Below, in pieces: positions 8,927 to 20,978 of a DNA stretch of 64,000 bases (the stretch's first letter is position 1; every line of letters begins with the position of its first letter). The DNA comes from Sulfuricella sp. (GTDB lineage: Bacteria > Pseudomonadota > Gammaproteobacteria > Burkholderiales > Sulfuricellaceae): contig JAQTNE010000001.1 in assembly GCA_028713975.1 (NCBI GenBank), positions 1 to 64,000 of the forward strand. The letters are read 5' to 3'. The notes under the pieces are model-generated. The model did not search any database. It had not been told where the DNA came from and worked only from the letters and a program-made list of their open reading frames with translations. Made by a program: the position numbers and the translations under genes.

Positions 8927-10406
8927 ATAACTTGCTCTGCGCCACATGCGACAGCAGGTTGCTCACCGAGTGGTGCATCACTTCGGTGAACGGTAGCGGA
9001 TACAGTCCCATGGCGAGCACCGCAACGGCCAGCAATCCGAGCACCAGAAACTCGCGCGACGAAATGTCGGCCAGCTTCCCGACATGATCGTTGGCAACCG
9101 CGCCGAACACCACCCGCTTCACCATCCACAGGGTGTAAGACGCACCGAAAATCAGCGTGATAGCGGCGAGGAAGGCATACCAGAAGTTGATCTTGATCGT
9201 GCCCATGATCACCATGAATTCGCCGACAAAGCCGCTGGTCGCCGGCAGACCGGAATTGGCCATGGCAAACAGCACGAAGAACGCGGCGAACTTCGGCATG
9301 GTGTTCGCCACCCCGCCGTAATCGGCGATCATGCGGCTGTGCATGCGGTCGTACAGCACGCCAACGCACAGGAACAGCGCGGCGGAGATGAAGCCGTGGG
9401 AAATCATCTGCACCAGCGCGCCTTCAATGCCGTAGGCGTTGAAGATAAAGGTGCCGAGCGTGACGAAACCCATGTGCGAAATCGAGGAGTAGGCGATCAG
9501 CTTCTTCATGTCCGCCTGCACCAGCGCCACCAGGCCGATGTAGACCACGGCGATCAGCGACAGGGTGATCATGAAGCCGGACAGGGCATGGCTCGCGTCC
9601 GGCACAATCGGCAACGAGAGGCGCAGGAAGCCGTAAGCGCCCATTTTCAGCATGATCGCCGCCAGCACCACCGAACCGCCGGTGGGTGCTTCGACGTGAG
9701 CATCCGGCAGCCAGGTATGCACCGGCCACATCGGCACCTTGACCGCAAACGCCATGAAGAAAGCGAAGAAGATCAATATCTGCTCGGTCATGGTCAACGA
9801 CACGCGGTGGAAATCGAGAATCTCGAAGGTGCCGACCTTGCTGTAAAGATAGATGAACGCGACCAGCATCAGCAGCGAGCCGAGCAGGGTGTAGAGGAAG
9901 AACTTGACTGCGGCATAGACCCGGTTCGGCCCGCCCCACACGCCGATAATCAGGAACATCGGGATCAGCATGGCTTCCCAGAACACGTAGAACAGCACCG
10001 CATCAAGCGCGGCGAAAACGCCGTTCATCAGGCCGGACATGAACAGGAAGGCCGCCATGTACTGCGCGACGCGCTTCTCGATCACCTTCCAGCCGGCAAT
10101 CACTACCAGCACGGTGGTGAAGCTGGTGAGCAGGATGAACAGCACGGAAATGCCGTCCACGCCAAGGTGGTAGGTAATCCGGAAAGTTTCGATCCACGGG
10201 CTGATCTCGACGAACTGCATCCCGGCCTGCAAGGTATCAAACTGGGTGTACAGCGGCAGGCTCACCACCAAGCCGGCCAGCGCGCCGATCAGTGCCAGCA
10301 CCCGCGCCAGCCCTGCATTGCGATCGCTGCCGGTGGCGAGCACGGCAACGCCGGCCACAATCGGCACCCAGATAACCAGACTCAACAATGACAGACCAGA
10401 AAACAT
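8925..10406 (-). CDS. nuoM: NADH-quinone oxidoreductase subunit M
   Basis: FHTWLPDAHVEAPT-like motif (VHTWLPDAHVEAPTGGSVVLA), operon position. Confidence 0.96.
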   Translation of the reverse strand: MFSGLSLLSLVIWVPIVAGVAVLATGSDRNAGLARVLALIGALAGLVVSLPLYTQFDTLQAGMQFVEISPWIETFRITYHLGVDGISVLFILLTSFTTVLVVIAGWKVIEKRVAQYMAAFLFMSGLMNGVFAALDAVLFYVFWEAMLIPMFLIIGVWGGPNRVYAAVKFFLYTLLGSLLMLVAFIYLYSKVGTFEILDFHRVSLTMTEQILIFFAFFMAFAVKVPMWPVHTWLPDAHVEAPTGGSVVLAAIMLKMGAYGFLRLSLPIVPDASHALSGFMITLSLIAVVYIGLVALVQADMKKLIAYSSISHMGFVTLGTFIFNAYGIEGALVQMISHGFISAALFLCVGVLYDRMHSRMIADYGGVANTMPKFAAFFVLFAMANSGLPATSGFVGEFMVIMGTIKINFWYAFLAAITLIFGASYTLWMVKRVVFGAVANDHVGKLADISSREFLVLGLLAVAVLAMGLYPLPFTEVMHHSVSNLLSHVAQSKL

Positions 10407-10415
10407 ATCTTGTTC

Positions 10416-12416
10416 TTATCCCTTCACAAACAGCGTCATCATTACGAACACGCCGATGATCATGGCGAAAGCATAGTGAAAAATGTAACCGGTCTGGAAC
10501 TGGCGAACCAGCGAGGAAATCCACCCCACCATGCGTGCCGTGCCGTTGACAAAGAATCCGTCAATCACCGCGACATCGCCGCCCTTCCACAAACCGCGGC
10601 CAATCAGGCGCATGCCGCCGGCAAAGAACCAGTCGTTGAATTCATCAAAGCCGTACTTGCGCTCGAGGATCGAGTAGATCAGGCTGAAGCGCTGTTTGAT
10701 CGCCTCGGGAATATCCGGGCGTTTCATGTAGAAGAACCAGGACAACCCCACCCCCGCAAGCGCCAGCCAGAGCGGCAAGGCGGTCAGCGCATGCAGCGCC
10801 ATGGCGGCTGCGCCGTGAAATTCGCTGGCAAGTTCCGCCATGGCCGGGTGGTGCGGCGCAACCTGAATCGCGCCCTGGAAGTAATCGCCGAACAGCATCG
10901 GCTGGATCGCCAGATAACCGATCACTACCGAGGGGATAGCCAGCATGACGAGCGGGAAAGTCACGACCCAGGGCGACTCGTGGGGTTTGCCATGACCATG
11001 GCCGTCGTCCTCCTTGCCGCCTTCATGGTCGTGACTCGGAACCGGATGCCCAAACCGCTCCTTGCCGTGGAACACCAGGAAATACATGCGGAAGGAATAG
11101 AAAGCGGTGATGAACACCCCCGCCACTACGGCGAAATAGGCAAAACCCGAGCCCGGCAAATGCGACAGCCCGACTGCCTCGATAATGCTGTCCTTGGAAT
11201 AAAATCCAGAGAAAAAGGGCGTGCCGATCAATGCCAGCGAACCGATCAGGGAAGTAATCCAGGTAATCGGCATGTACTTGCGCAGGCCGCCCATGTTGCG
11301 GATGTCCTGATCGTGGTGCATGCCGATGATCACCGAGCCGGCGGCCAGGAACAGCAGCGCCTTGAAAAAGGCATGGGTCATCAGATGGAAAATCGCCACC
11401 GAATAGGCTGATGCGCCCAGCGCCACGGTCATGTAACCGAGCTGGGACAGGGTAGAGTAAGCCACCACGCGCTTGATGTCGTTCTGGATCACGCCGAGAA
11501 AGCCCATGAATAACGCGGTAATCGCGCCGATCACCATGACCACGGACAGCGCGGTCTCGGACAATTCAAACAGCGGCGACATCCGCGCCACCATGAAGAT
11601 GCCTGCCGTCACCATGGTGGCGGCGTGAATCAGGGCGGAAATCGGGGTCGGGCCTTCCATCGAATCGGGCAGCCAGACATGCAGCGGGAACTGCGCCGAC
11701 TTGCCCATGGCGCCGATGAACAACAGGATACAGATCACTGTCATCAGCGACCAGGTTTGCCCTTCGATCAAGCTAATAGTGTGGCTCGCCATCTCAGGAG
11801 CCTGGGCGAACACTGCCGCATAATCCAGCGTGCCAAAGTGAGCCAGCACCAGGCCGATGCCCAGCAGGAAGCCGAAGTCGCCGACACGGTTGACCAGGAA
11901 AGCTTTGAGGTTGGCGTAAATCGCAGTCGGTCGGGTATACCAGAAACCAATCAGCAAATAGGAAACCAGGCCCACCGCTTCCCAGCCGAAGAACAGTTGG
12001 ATGAAGTTGTTCGACATCACCAGCATCAGCATCGAAAAGGTGAACAGCGAGATGTAGCTGAAGAAACGCTGATAGCCAGAATCTTCGGCCATGTAACCGA
12101 TAGTGTAGATGTGCACCATGAGCGAGACGAAAGTCACCACCAGCATCATCACGGTAGTGAGACGGTCGATCAGAAAGCCAACCTCGAAGCGGGTTTCCCC
12201 GGTGGTGAGCCAGGTGTAGACGCCGCCGTTGAAGGTGTGGCCGGCGAGCACGTCCTGAAATATCACGATGGACGCGACAAAGGAGACCGCCACGCCGAGT
12301 ATGGTCACCCAGTGGCTCGCAGCACGCCCAATCAGCCAGCCGAACAGGCCGGCAATCAGCGCGCCGGCCAACGGCGCCAGCGGCACCAGCAGATAGAGTT
12401 TTTGCATTTCAATCAT
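10416..12416 (-). CDS. nuoL: NADH-quinone oxidoreductase subunit L
   Basis: FPLHVWLPDSMEGPTPISALIHAATMVTAGIFMVAR. Confidence 0.97.
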   Translation of the reverse strand: MIEMQKLYLLVPLAPLAGALIAGLFGWLIGRAASHWVTILGVAVSFVASIVIFQDVLAGHTFNGGVYTWLTTGETRFEVGFLIDRLTTVMMLVVTFVSLMVHIYTIGYMAEDSGYQRFFSYISLFTFSMLMLVMSNNFIQLFFGWEAVGLVSYLLIGFWYTRPTAIYANLKAFLVNRVGDFGFLLGIGLVLAHFGTLDYAAVFAQAPEMASHTISLIEGQTWSLMTVICILLFIGAMGKSAQFPLHVWLPDSMEGPTPISALIHAATMVTAGIFMVARMSPLFELSETALSVVMVIGAITALFMGFLGVIQNDIKRVVAYSTLSQLGYMTVALGASAYSVAIFHLMTHAFFKALLFLAAGSVIIGMHHDQDIRNMGGLRKYMPITWITSLIGSLALIGTPFFSGFYSKDSIIEAVGLSHLPGSGFAYFAVVAGVFITAFYSFRMYFLVFHGKERFGHPVPSHDHEGGKEDDGHGHGKPHESPWVVTFPLVMLAIPSVVIGYLAIQPMLFGDYFQGAIQVAPHHPAMAELASEFHGAAAMALHALTALPLWLALAGVGLSWFFYMKRPDIPEAIKQRFSLIYSILERKYGFDEFNDWFFAGGMRLIGRGLWKGGDVAVIDGFFVNGTARMVGWISSLVRQFQTGYIFHYAFAMIIGVFVMMTLFVKG

Positions 12417-12424
12417 AAATTCCG

Positions 12425-12497
12425 TGAGGGGTGAGGGGTAAGGGGTGAGGGGAAAAACCGGTCTCTCCCCTCACGCCTCACCCCTCACGCCTCACCC
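12425..12497. repeat. inverted repeat with 7-nt periodic arms (TGAGGGG type)
   Basis: tgaggggtgaggggtaaggggtgagggg ... cccctcacgcctcacccctcacgcctcaccc. Confidence 0.8.
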
Positions 12498-12797
12498 TTT
12501 CAAATGATCCATCTCGGTTACATCAACCGTATTCAAATTGCGGAACAGCGCCACCAGAATCGCCAGGCCGATGGCCGATTCGGCGGCGGCAACCGTGAGA
12601 ATGAAAAACACGAAAACCTGCCCGGCGGTGTCATGCAAGTAATGGGAAAAGGCGACGAAGTTCATGTTCACCGCCAACAGCATCAGCTCGATCGCCATCA
12701 GAACGACAATCAGATTTTTGCGGTTGAGGAAGATGCCGACCACGCTAATGGCGAACAACAATGCGCCGAGAACCAGGTAATGGGTCAGTGTCAGCAT
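12492..12797 (-). CDS. nuoK: NADH-quinone oxidoreductase subunit K
   Basis: [51 protein letters not shown]. Confidence 0.95.
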   Translation of the reverse strand: MLTLTHYLVLGALLFAISVVGIFLNRKNLIVVLMAIELMLLAVNMNFVAFSHYLHDTAGQVFVFFILTVAAAESAIGLAILVALFRNLNTVDVTEMDHLKG

Positions 12798-12798
12798 G

Positions 12799-13452
12799 TT
12801 ATTCCCCTTCCTTATACGATCCTTCACGGGCTTCAGCCCGTAGAAGGTCGGAATCCTTTAGGGTCTCGGCGGGCATCGACACCAACCGTACGCGGTCTTC
12901 ACGCTTGACGCGAACCTGTCGTGCCGGATCCTGGTGCTTGGTGCCGGTGCGGCGGCGCAGCGTGATCGCGATTGCGGCGACAATCGCCACCAGCAGGATC
13001 ACGGCGGCAAGCTCGAACGGATAAACATAATCGGTATAAATCAAACGGCCCAACTCTTTGGTATTGCTATAGCCGGCAGCATGGGGCAGCGAGCCGGAAC
13101 CGACGGTTTTGCCGGCCACCATCAATACCAGCGACATCTCGACAGCCATCAGGATGCCGACGAACGCCGCCAGAGGCAGATTGGACCAGAACCCGTTGCG
13201 CAGCTTTTCGATATTCAGGTTCATCATCATCACCACGAACAGGAACAGCACCATCACCGCGCCGATATACACCAGCACCAGCGTGATCGCCAGAAACTCG
13301 GCCTCCAGCAACAGCCACAGCCCCGCGCCGGTAAAAAACGCCAGCACCAGGAACAGCGCCGCATGCACCGGATGGCGCGCAGTCACCACGCGCAGTCCAG
13401 CGAACAACAGGATCGTCGCGAGGAAATAAAAAACCAGTGTTTCAAAGTTCAT
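12799..13452 (-). CDS. nuoJ: NADH-quinone oxidoreductase subunit J
   Basis: [54 protein letters not shown]. Confidence 0.95.
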   Translation of the reverse strand: MNFETLVFYFLATILLFAGLRVVTARHPVHAALFLVLAFFTGAGLWLLLEAEFLAITLVLVYIGAVMVLFLFVVMMMNLNIEKLRNGFWSNLPLAAFVGILMAVEMSLVLMVAGKTVGSGSLPHAAGYSNTKELGRLIYTDYVYPFELAAVILLVAIVAAIAITLRRRTGTKHQDPARQVRVKREDRVRLVSMPAETLKDSDLLRAEAREGSYKEGE

Positions 13453-13478
13453 TATGAAGCTTCCACCAAATTCATTTT

Positions 13479-13552
13479 TAACCGCAGAGACGCAGAGACG
13501 CGGAGGATAATTACCATGGTTTTCTTTGCGCCTCCGCGCCTCTGCGGTTCAA
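13479..13552. repeat. inverted repeat with periodic CGCAGAGA arms
   Basis: ttaaccgcagagacgcagagacgcggagg ... gcgcctccgcgcctctgcggttcaa. Confidence 0.8.
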
Positions 13553-13555
13553 TTT

Positions 13556-14044
13556 CTATCTGTATTTCGCATCCGCCGCCTTGTCCTGGGCGATTTGCGC
13601 TTCGTGTCTGTCGCCCACGGCGAGCAGCATTTCCTTGGTGTAGTAAAGATCGCCGCGCTTCTCGCCGTGATAGTCGAATATCCGGGTTTCGACAATCGCG
13701 TCCACCGGGCAGGCTTCTTCGCAAAAACCGCAGAAAATGCACTTGGTCAGGTCGATATCGTAGCGCGTGGTGCGCCGTGTGCCGTCATCGCGCTGCGCCG
13801 ATTCGATGGTGATCGCCAGCGCCGGGCAGACTGCCTCGCACAATTTGCAGGCAATGCAGCGTTCTTCGCCGTTGGGGTAGCGACGCAGGGCATGCAGGCC
13901 GCGAAAGCGCGGCGACATCGGCGTGCGTTCTTCGGGGAACTGGATGGTGATTTTGCGCGCAAACATGTAGCGCCCGGTCAGCGCCATGCCCTTGAGCAGC
14001 TCGATCAGCAGGAAAGTCGAAAAGAAACTTTTAATCTTGTTCAC
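13556..14044 (-). CDS. nuoI: NADH-quinone oxidoreductase subunit I (GTG start proposed)
   Basis: Two 4Fe-4S motifs [12 protein letters not shown] and [16 protein letters not shown]. Confidence 0.95.
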   Translation of the reverse strand: MNKIKSFFSTFLLIELLKGMALTGRYMFARKITIQFPEERTPMSPRFRGLHALRRYPNGEERCIACKLCEAVCPALAITIESAQRDDGTRRTTRYDIDLTKCIFCGFCEEACPVDAIVETRIFDYHGEKRGDLYYTKEMLLAVGDRHEAQIAQDKAADAKYR

Positions 14045-14054
14045 GTGTTTCCCC

Positions 14055-15092
14055 TTAATGGAACAGGTAGCCGTAGGGGGTCTGCATGGCGGCGCCAACC
14101 ACCACGATCCACACCAGGGTTACGGGGATGAACACTTTCCAGCCCAGACGCATGATCTGGTCGTAGCGGTAGCGCGGGAAGGTGGCACGGAACCACAGGA
14201 ACAGGAACAGCACAAACAGCACTTTGGCGACCAGCCAGAAGAAGCCGGGAACCCAGGTGAACGGCGCAAAGTCGAACAGCGGGTTCCAGCCGCCGAGGAA
14301 CATCAGCGAGGTCATGGTTGCGACCAGGATCATGTTGGCGTATTCGGCAAGGAAGAAGATGGCAAACGCCATGCCGGAATACTCGGCGTGGAAACCGACG
14401 ATCTCGGATTCGCCTTCAACCACGTCGAACGGTGCGCGGTTGGTTTCCGCCAGGCCCGAAATCAGGTAGACGATGAATAACGGGAACAGCGGCAGCCAGT
14501 ACCAGCTGAATACGCCGCCATGCTGGGCCTTGACGATTTCCACCAGGTTCAGGCTCTGTGCCGCCATCAACACGCCGACCAGGGCAAAACCCATGGCGAT
14601 TTCGTAGGAAACGATCTGGGCCGCTGCGCGCATACCGCCGAGGAAGGCATATTTCGAGTTCGACGCCCAGCCCGCCAGTACGATGCCGTACACGCCCATC
14701 GAGGTAATCGCCATGATGTAGAGCAGGCTGGCATCGATGTTGGCCAGCACCAGCTCCGGCGAAAACGGCACCACCGCCCACGCCGCCAAGGCCGGCCCAA
14801 TAGCCAGCACCGGCGCAAGCAGGAAGATCGCCTTGTTGGCGCTGGCGGGAATCAGGATTTCTTTCATCAACAGTTTCAGCGCGTCGGCAATCGGCTGTAG
14901 CCAGCCCTTGGGGCCGACGCGGTTGGGGCCGATGCGCACCTGCATGTAGCCGATGATTTTACGCTCGGCGTAGGTCAGGTAAGCCACGCCCAGCATCAGC
15001 GGCGCGACGATGGCGACAATCTTGGCCATGCTGTACACCAGCGGCCAGGCAAAGCCGAAAAACCCTTGAAGCAGCGTGATTAGTTCAGTCAT
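14055..15092 (-). CDS. nuoH: NADH-quinone oxidoreductase subunit H
   Basis: [38 protein letters not shown]. Confidence 0.97.
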   Translation of the reverse strand: MTELITLLQGFFGFAWPLVYSMAKIVAIVAPLMLGVAYLTYAERKIIGYMQVRIGPNRVGPKGWLQPIADALKLLMKEILIPASANKAIFLLAPVLAIGPALAAWAVVPFSPELVLANIDASLLYIMAITSMGVYGIVLAGWASNSKYAFLGGMRAAAQIVSYEIAMGFALVGVLMAAQSLNLVEIVKAQHGGVFSWYWLPLFPLFIVYLISGLAETNRAPFDVVEGESEIVGFHAEYSGMAFAIFFLAEYANMILVATMTSLMFLGGWNPLFDFAPFTWVPGFFWLVAKVLFVLFLFLWFRATFPRYRYDQIMRLGWKVFIPVTLVWIVVVGAAMQTPYGYLFH

Positions 15093-17386
15093 GATCCTGC
15101 CCGCTCCACCACGATCTCATCCATCAATCCGCCCAGCATGGCGGTCGCAGGGTGCCCCGCCGCCACCCGCACGCAACCCGCCGGCAAGCGGTCGTCGCGC
15201 ATCGCCTTGAGGACAGCGCCTTCGCCACCCTGACGGACGGTGATGTCCATACCTTCAACCGCGCCCACCTTGGCCAGCGTTTCGCCGTTCATCCAGGCTG
15301 CCGGAGTTTTTGCGTCAGCAGTTTCCTGCAACGATGGCGCGCGACGCACGATGGCATCGGCGTGATAGGCCAATACTTCGCCGATGCGCTGCAAGCCATG
15401 CGAAGCGCTACCGGCGGCGTGGGCGACCGGCGCTTTCAGAGCGTTATTCAATTTGCTACCGATACCGCCCGCCAGTGCTTCAGCCTGTACTTGCTCGGAA
15501 CTGTCGTAATCGAAGCCGTCCAGTTCCATCAAATTGCCGAGCACGCGCAGCACTTTCCAGGCCGGACGCGATTCGCCCAGCGGCTTGACCACCGCGCTGA
15601 AGCTTTGCGCACGACCTTCGGTGTTGACGAAAGTGCCGGAGGTTTCCGTGAACGGTGCCACCGGCAACAACACATGGGCGTAGTCCGGTGCTTTGCCCTT
15701 GTAGGCACAGAGCGAGACTACCAGTTGCGCAGACTGCAATGCAGCCAGGGTCTTGGCCGGGTTGTAGCTATCCAGCTCTGCTTCAACATCCAGCAAAATA
15801 TAGGCGCGGCGCGGATCGTCGAGCATCTGCGCCGCGTTCATGCCGCCGCCGGTCGGCAACGCGCCGGCCAGATAGGCGCCGACACTGTTGGCCGCTTCGC
15901 CGAGGAAGCCGAATTGGGCGCCGGTCAGTTCCGCAATCTGCTGCGCCAGCGCGTGCATCTCGGCATAACGCGGATGATGCTGCGCCAGATTGCCGAGCAG
16001 CACCGCCTTGCGCTCGCCGCCCTTGAGACTGGCGGCGATGGCTTGTGCCGACGCGTCGGCAGATTCGCCGGCCAAAGCACGCAGCACCTGATCGAGCGCA
16101 TCCACCATCGCGGCGGGCGCGACGATGACTTTGTTGGCGACAGGACACAACAGATCGTCGTCCACCGGGTTAATCAGGTTGAGCTGTGCGCCGTGTTGGA
16201 TCGCCTGGCGCAAGCGCCATGCGAGCAGAGGATGGTCGGCGCGCAAGGTGCTGCCGACCACCAGTACGCTGTCGAGCTGGCCGAGGTCGGCAATGCTCAT
16301 CCCCAGCCAGGGCGCGCCCTGCAAACTGGCGTCCGCGCTAAAATCCGACTGGCGCAGGCGATGGTCGATATGGTTGCTGCCGATGCCGCGCAACAATTTT
16401 TGCAGCAGATAAAGTTCTTCCAGCGTGGCGTGCGGCGAGGCCAGGGCGGCGATCTGCTCTTCGCCTTGCTCGTCACGAATGCGCTTGAGTTGGGTAGCAA
16501 TGAATTCGAGCGCTTCCGACCAGTCGCACTGGTGCCATGCGCCGCTGCGCTTGATCATCGGATGCTGCAACCGGTCTGCGGAATTCAGGCCTTCATAGCC
16601 GAAGCGGTCCTTGTCCGACAGCCAGCATTCGTTGATCTCTTCGTTGTCGCGCGGCAGCACGCGCATCACCCGGTTGCTGCGGGTCTGCACCGTGAGATTG
16701 GCACCCATCCCGTCATGCGGGCTGACCGATGGGCGCGAGGTCAGTTCCCAGGCCCGTGCGCTGTAGCGGAACGGCTTGCTGGTGAGCGCGCCGACCGGGC
16801 ACAGGTCGATAATGTTGCCGGACAGCTCGGAATTTATCGAGCGCTCGATGAAGGTGGTGATTTCGACGTGTTCGCCGCGGCTGATCTGCCCCATCTCCAT
16901 GATGCCGCCGATTTCCTGGCCGAAACGCACGCAGCGCGTACAACTGATGCAGCGCGTCATGTCGGTGGTAATCAGCGGGCCGATGTTCTTGTTGAACACC
17001 ACGCGCTTTTCTTCGGTGTAGCGCGAGGCACCGGTACCGTAACCCACTGCCAGATCCTGCAATTCGCACTCGCCGCCTTTGTCGCAGATCGGGCAATCGA
17101 GCGGATGGTTGATCAGCAGGAATTCCATCACCGCCTTTTGCGCGTTGATCGCGGTCTCGGAACGGGTCATCACCTTCATGCCGTCCGTCACCACGGTAGC
17201 GCAGGCGGGCAGCGGCTTGGGCACTTTCTCAACCTGAACCAGGCACATCCGGCAATTGGCGGCAACGGAAAGTTTCTTGTGGTAGCAAAAACGCGGGATG
17301 TAGATGCCCGCCGCATCGGCCGCGTCGATGATGCTGGTGCCGGGTTCAACCGTTAGCTGCTTGCCGTCAATTTCGATGTTTAGCAT
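15089..17386 (-). CDS. nuoG: NADH-quinone oxidoreductase subunit G
   Basis: 2Fe-2S and 4Fe-4S N-terminal motifs ([46 protein letters not shown]). Confidence 0.96.
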   Translation of the reverse strand: MLNIEIDGKQLTVEPGTSIIDAADAAGIYIPRFCYHKKLSVAANCRMCLVQVEKVPKPLPACATVVTDGMKVMTRSETAINAQKAVMEFLLINHPLDCPICDKGGECELQDLAVGYGTGASRYTEEKRVVFNKNIGPLITTDMTRCISCTRCVRFGQEIGGIMEMGQISRGEHVEITTFIERSINSELSGNIIDLCPVGALTSKPFRYSARAWELTSRPSVSPHDGMGANLTVQTRSNRVMRVLPRDNEEINECWLSDKDRFGYEGLNSADRLQHPMIKRSGAWHQCDWSEALEFIATQLKRIRDEQGEEQIAALASPHATLEELYLLQKLLRGIGSNHIDHRLRQSDFSADASLQGAPWLGMSIADLGQLDSVLVVGSTLRADHPLLAWRLRQAIQHGAQLNLINPVDDDLLCPVANKVIVAPAAMVDALDQVLRALAGESADASAQAIAASLKGGERKAVLLGNLAQHHPRYAEMHALAQQIAELTGAQFGFLGEAANSVGAYLAGALPTGGGMNAAQMLDDPRRAYILLDVEAELDSYNPAKTLAALQSAQLVVSLCAYKGKAPDYAHVLLPVAPFTETSGTFVNTEGRAQSFSAVVKPLGESRPAWKVLRVLGNLMELDGFDYDSSEQVQAEALAGGIGSKLNNALKAPVAHAAGSASHGLQRIGEVLAYHADAIVRRAPSLQETADAKTPAAWMNGETLAKVGAVEGMDITVRQGGEGAVLKAMRDDRLPAGCVRVAAGHPATAMLGGLMDEIVVERAGS

Positions 17387-17391
17387 GTCAT

Positions 17392-18657
17392 TTAAACCAT
17401 GCACTTCTTGTGCTGAATGTGATACTCGAATTCATTGCGGTAATGCTTGAGCATGCCCTGCACCGGCATCGCCGCGGCATCGCCCAGGGCACAGATGGTG
17501 CGCCCCATGATGTTGCCGGCGACCGACTCGAGCAAGTCAAGGTCTTCCGGTTTGCCCAGGCCGTGCTCAATGCGGTGGATCACGCGATACAGCCAGCCGG
17601 TGCCTTCGCGGCAGGGCGTGCATTGACCGCAGGACTCTTCGTAATAGAAATAGGACAGGCGCTCCAGCGCGCGCACCATGCACACCGTGTCGTCCATCAC
17701 GATCACCGAACCCGCGCCCAGATAGGAGCCGGCCTTGGCGATGGAATCGTAGTCCATGGTCAGATCCATCATGATCTCGCCCGGCACCACCGGCACCGAC
17801 GAGCCGCCGGGGATCACCGCCTTGAGCTTGCGGCCGTCCTTCATGCCGCCCGCCATCTTGAGCAGTTCGCTGAACGGCGTGCCCATGCCGATCTCGAAAT
17901 TGCCGGGATTGTTGACGTGACCGGATACCGAAAAAATCTTGGTGCCGCCGTTGTTCGGCTTACCCAGCTCGAGAAATTTCTGACCGCCGTGCTTGACGAT
18001 ATAAGGGATCGAAGCCAGCGTCTCGGTGTTGTTGATCGTGGTCGGCTTGCCATACAGGCCGAAAGAAGCCGGGAATGGCGGCTTGAAGCGCGGCTGGCCC
18101 TTCTTGCCCTCGATCGACTCGAGCAAAGCGGTTTCCTCGCCGCACACGTAAGCGCCATAGCCGTGGTGGGCGTGGATGTCGAAATCCCAGCCGCTGCCGA
18201 GAATGTTCTTGCCCAGCAAACCGGCGGCGCGCGCCTCGTCCAGCGCGGCTTCGAAGCGCTCGTAGCACTCCCATATCTCGCCGTGAATGTAGTTGTAGCC
18301 GACCTTGGCACCGAGCGTGTAGCCGCCGATGATCATGCCTTCGATCAACTGGTGCGGATTGAGGCGAATGATGTCGCGATCCTTGAACGTGCCCGGCTCG
18401 CCCTCATCGCTGTTGCACACCAGGTACTTGTCGCCGGGGTAATTCTTCGGCATGAAGCTCCACTTCAAGCCGGTGGGAAAGCCCGCACCGCCGCGACCGC
18501 GCAGCACCGAAGTCTTGACCTGGTTGATGATTTCGTCGGGCGAAATTTTTTCGGCCAGCACTTTTTTCAGTGCGTCGTAACCGCCCGCCTTGAGGTAGTT
18601 TTCGAGCTTCCAGGACTCCGGCAGGTGGATGGAATGGAAAATGACTTCGTTTGCCAT
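17392..18657 (-). CDS. nuoF: NADH-quinone oxidoreductase subunit F
   Basis: [34 protein letters not shown]; start from MANEVIFHS. Confidence 0.96.
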   Translation of the reverse strand: MANEVIFHSIHLPESWKLENYLKAGGYDALKKVLAEKISPDEIINQVKTSVLRGRGGAGFPTGLKWSFMPKNYPGDKYLVCNSDEGEPGTFKDRDIIRLNPHQLIEGMIIGGYTLGAKVGYNYIHGEIWECYERFEAALDEARAAGLLGKNILGSGWDFDIHAHHGYGAYVCGEETALLESIEGKKGQPRFKPPFPASFGLYGKPTTINNTETLASIPYIVKHGGQKFLELGKPNNGGTKIFSVSGHVNNPGNFEIGMGTPFSELLKMAGGMKDGRKLKAVIPGGSSVPVVPGEIMMDLTMDYDSIAKAGSYLGAGSVIVMDDTVCMVRALERLSYFYYEESCGQCTPCREGTGWLYRVIHRIEHGLGKPEDLDLLESVAGNIMGRTICALGDAAAMPVQGMLKHYRNEFEYHIQHKKCMV

Positions 18658-18659
18658 GA

Positions 18660-19133
18660 TTACTCCAGCCCCGCCAGGATGCGGTCGGCCTCGTCGGGCG
18701 TCAGCCTGGCGCACAGGCGCACGTTGTTGACCAGCGCCACCGGGCCATCGCCGCAGGAGCCCATGCACTCGCCTTCCTTGAGGGTGAACTTGCCGTCCGG
18801 GGTGGTTTCGCCGAAGCCGATGCCGAGCTTGCGCTTCAGATGTTCCACCGTCGGCTCCACGCCCATCAGGGTGCAGGGCAGGTTGGTACAGATTGTGATC
18901 TTGTACTTGCCGACCGGTTGCAGGTTGTACATGTTGTAGAAGGTCGCCACTTCATGTGCCGCAATCGGTGCCATGCCCAGATAGCCGGCGACGAACTCGA
19001 TGGTTTCCGGCGCAAGCCAGCCCTTTTCATCCTGGGCGATGCGCAGCGCCGCCATCACCGCCGATTGCTGCTTGCCGTCCGGGTACTTGGCGATCTCGCG
19101 ATCGATTTTCTTGAGTGATTCAGGCGATAACAT
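18660..19133 (-). CDS. nuoE: NADH-quinone oxidoreductase subunit E
   Basis: [12 protein letters not shown]...[15 protein letters not shown]. Confidence 0.96.
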   Translation of the reverse strand: MLSPESLKKIDREIAKYPDGKQQSAVMAALRIAQDEKGWLAPETIEFVAGYLGMAPIAAHEVATFYNMYNLQPVGKYKITICTNLPCTLMGVEPTVEHLKRKLGIGFGETTPDGKFTLKEGECMGSCGDGPVALVNNVRLCARLTPDEADRILAGLE

Positions 19134-20392
19134 TAGCGGTCGATTTCCCCGAATACAATATCGAATGTGCCCATCAGCGCCACCACGTCGGCAATCATGT
19201 GGCCGCGTGCCAGTTCATCCATCGCCGCCATGTGGGCGAAGCCCGGAGCGCGGATTTTCAAGCGGTACGGCTTGTTGGCGCCATCGGACACCATATAGAT
19301 GCCGAACTCCCCCTTGGGATGCTCCACCGCCGCATAGCACTCGCCTTCCGGCACGTGCATGCCCTCGGTGAACAGCTTGAAGTGATGGATCAGCTCTTCC
19401 ATGTTGGTCTTCATGTCGGCGCGCGAAGGCGGTGCCACCTTGTGGTTCTCGGTGATCACCGGGCCGGGATTGACGCGCAACCAGTCGACGCACTGCTTGA
19501 TGATGCGGTTGGACTGGCGCATCTCTTCCATCCGTACCAGGTAGCGATCGTAGCAATCGCCCTCGACGCCGACCGGAATGTCGAAATCCAGCTTATCGTA
19601 GACTTCGTAAGGCTGCTTCTTGCGCAGATCCCATGCCACGCCTGAACCGCGCAACATCGGCCCGGTCAGGCCCAGCGCCAACGCGCGTTCCGGCGTCACC
19701 ACGCCGATGCCGACCAGACGCTGCTTCCAGATGCGGTTATCGGTCAGCAGCGTTTCGTATTCGTCGACGCAGGCCGGGAAGCGTTTGGTGAAGTCCTCGA
19801 TGAAATCCAGCATCGAGCCGTGGCGGTTCTCATTCATCTTCGCCACGTCTTTGGCGCTGTGCACCGTCATCTTCGCCGTTTCATATAGCGGCATGGTGTC
19901 CGGCAAATCGCGGTAAACCCCGCCTGGGCGGTAGTAGGCCGCATGCAGGCGCGCCCCCGAAACCGCCTCGTAGCAGTCCATCAGGTCTTCGCGCTCGCGG
20001 AAGGTATACAAAAATATCGTCATCGCGCCGACATCCAGCCCGTGCGCGCCGAGCCACAGCAGGTGGTTGAGGATGCGGGTAATCTCGTCGAACATCACGC
20101 GGATGTACTGGGCGCGGATCGGCACTTCCAGCCCGAGCAGCTTTTCGACCGCCATCACGTAGGCGTGTTCGTTGCTCATCATCGACACGTAGTCGAGGCG
20201 ATCCATGTAGGGCATCGCCTGAAGGAAAGTCTTGTGCTCGGCCAGCTTCTCGGTGCCGCGATGCAGCAGGCCGATATGCGGGTCGGCGCGCTGCACCACC
20301 TCGCCGTCCAGCTCCAGCACCATGCGCAACACGCCGTGCGCCGCCGGGTGTTGTGGCCCGAAGTTCAGGGTGTAATTGCGGATATCAGCCAC
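19133..20392 (-). CDS. nuoD: NADH-quinone oxidoreductase subunit D
   Basis: [28 protein letters not shown]. Confidence 0.97.
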   Translation of the reverse strand: MADIRNYTLNFGPQHPAAHGVLRMVLELDGEVVQRADPHIGLLHRGTEKLAEHKTFLQAMPYMDRLDYVSMMSNEHAYVMAVEKLLGLEVPIRAQYIRVMFDEITRILNHLLWLGAHGLDVGAMTIFLYTFREREDLMDCYEAVSGARLHAAYYRPGGVYRDLPDTMPLYETAKMTVHSAKDVAKMNENRHGSMLDFIEDFTKRFPACVDEYETLLTDNRIWKQRLVGIGVVTPERALALGLTGPMLRGSGVAWDLRKKQPYEVYDKLDFDIPVGVEGDCYDRYLVRMEEMRQSNRIIKQCVDWLRVNPGPVITENHKVAPPSRADMKTNMEELIHHFKLFTEGMHVPEGECYAAVEHPKGEFGIYMVSDGANKPYRLKIRAPGFAHMAAMDELARGHMIADVVALMGTFDIVFGEIDR

Positions 20393-20978
20393 CGTAATTC
20401 TCCTCGCGCACGATGCGCGGTGTCAGCTCGCGCGGCTCGATGCTGATCGGCTGGTAAATTACGCGGCGTTGCTCCGGGTCGTAGCGCATTTCGACGTTGC
20501 CGGAAAGCGGGAAATCCTTGCGGAACGGATGGCCGATAAAGCCGTAGTCGCACAGGATACGGCGCAGGTCGGGATGGCCGGTAAAGATCAGGCCGAACAT
20601 GTCGAACGCCTCGCGCTCGAACCAGTTGGCGACCGGCCAGATTTCCGCCACGGAATCCAGCACCGGAAAATCATCGTCGGCGGCAAATATCTTGACTCGC
20701 ACACGGCAGTTATTGCTCACCGACAGCAGATGGGTGACCAGGCAAAAACGCTGCCCCTGCCAACGTCCATCGCCATAAGTGCTGTAGTCCACGCCGCACA
20801 GGTCGATGAGTTGCTCGAAGCGCAGGTCGGGATGGTCGCGCAGGATAGTCGCCGCTTTCAGCCAGTGCGTCGGGCTGATTTCGACCACAAGCTGGCCGAC
20901 ATGCTCGGACAGCTTGACCAGTTTGCCGCCCAGTGCGGCTTGCAGATTTTGTTTGAGGGTTTCCAGTTTCATGAGCAC
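20385..20978 (-). CDS. nuoC: NADH-quinone oxidoreductase subunit C
   Basis: [42 protein letters not shown]. Confidence 0.97.
   Translation of the reverse strand: MLMKLETLKQNLQAALGGKLVKLSEHVGQLVVEISPTHWLKAATILRDHPDLRFEQLIDLCGVDYSTYGDGRWQGQRFCLVTHLLSVSNNCRVRVKIFAADDDFPVLDSVAEIWPVANWFEREAFDMFGLIFTGHPDLRRILCDYGFIGHPFRKDFPLSGNVEMRYDPEQRRVIYQPISIEPRELTPRIVREENYGG

Noticed and set aside
9084-10391. 435-aa plus-strand ORF
   Set aside because: Antisense to nuoM
12425-12497. possible CRISPR array
   Set aside because: Short-period tandem units in inverted arms with no 28-37 nt repeats or unique spacers
15152-17356. 734-aa plus-strand ORF
   Set aside because: Antisense to nuoG; no recognisable domain, composition of a shadow ORF
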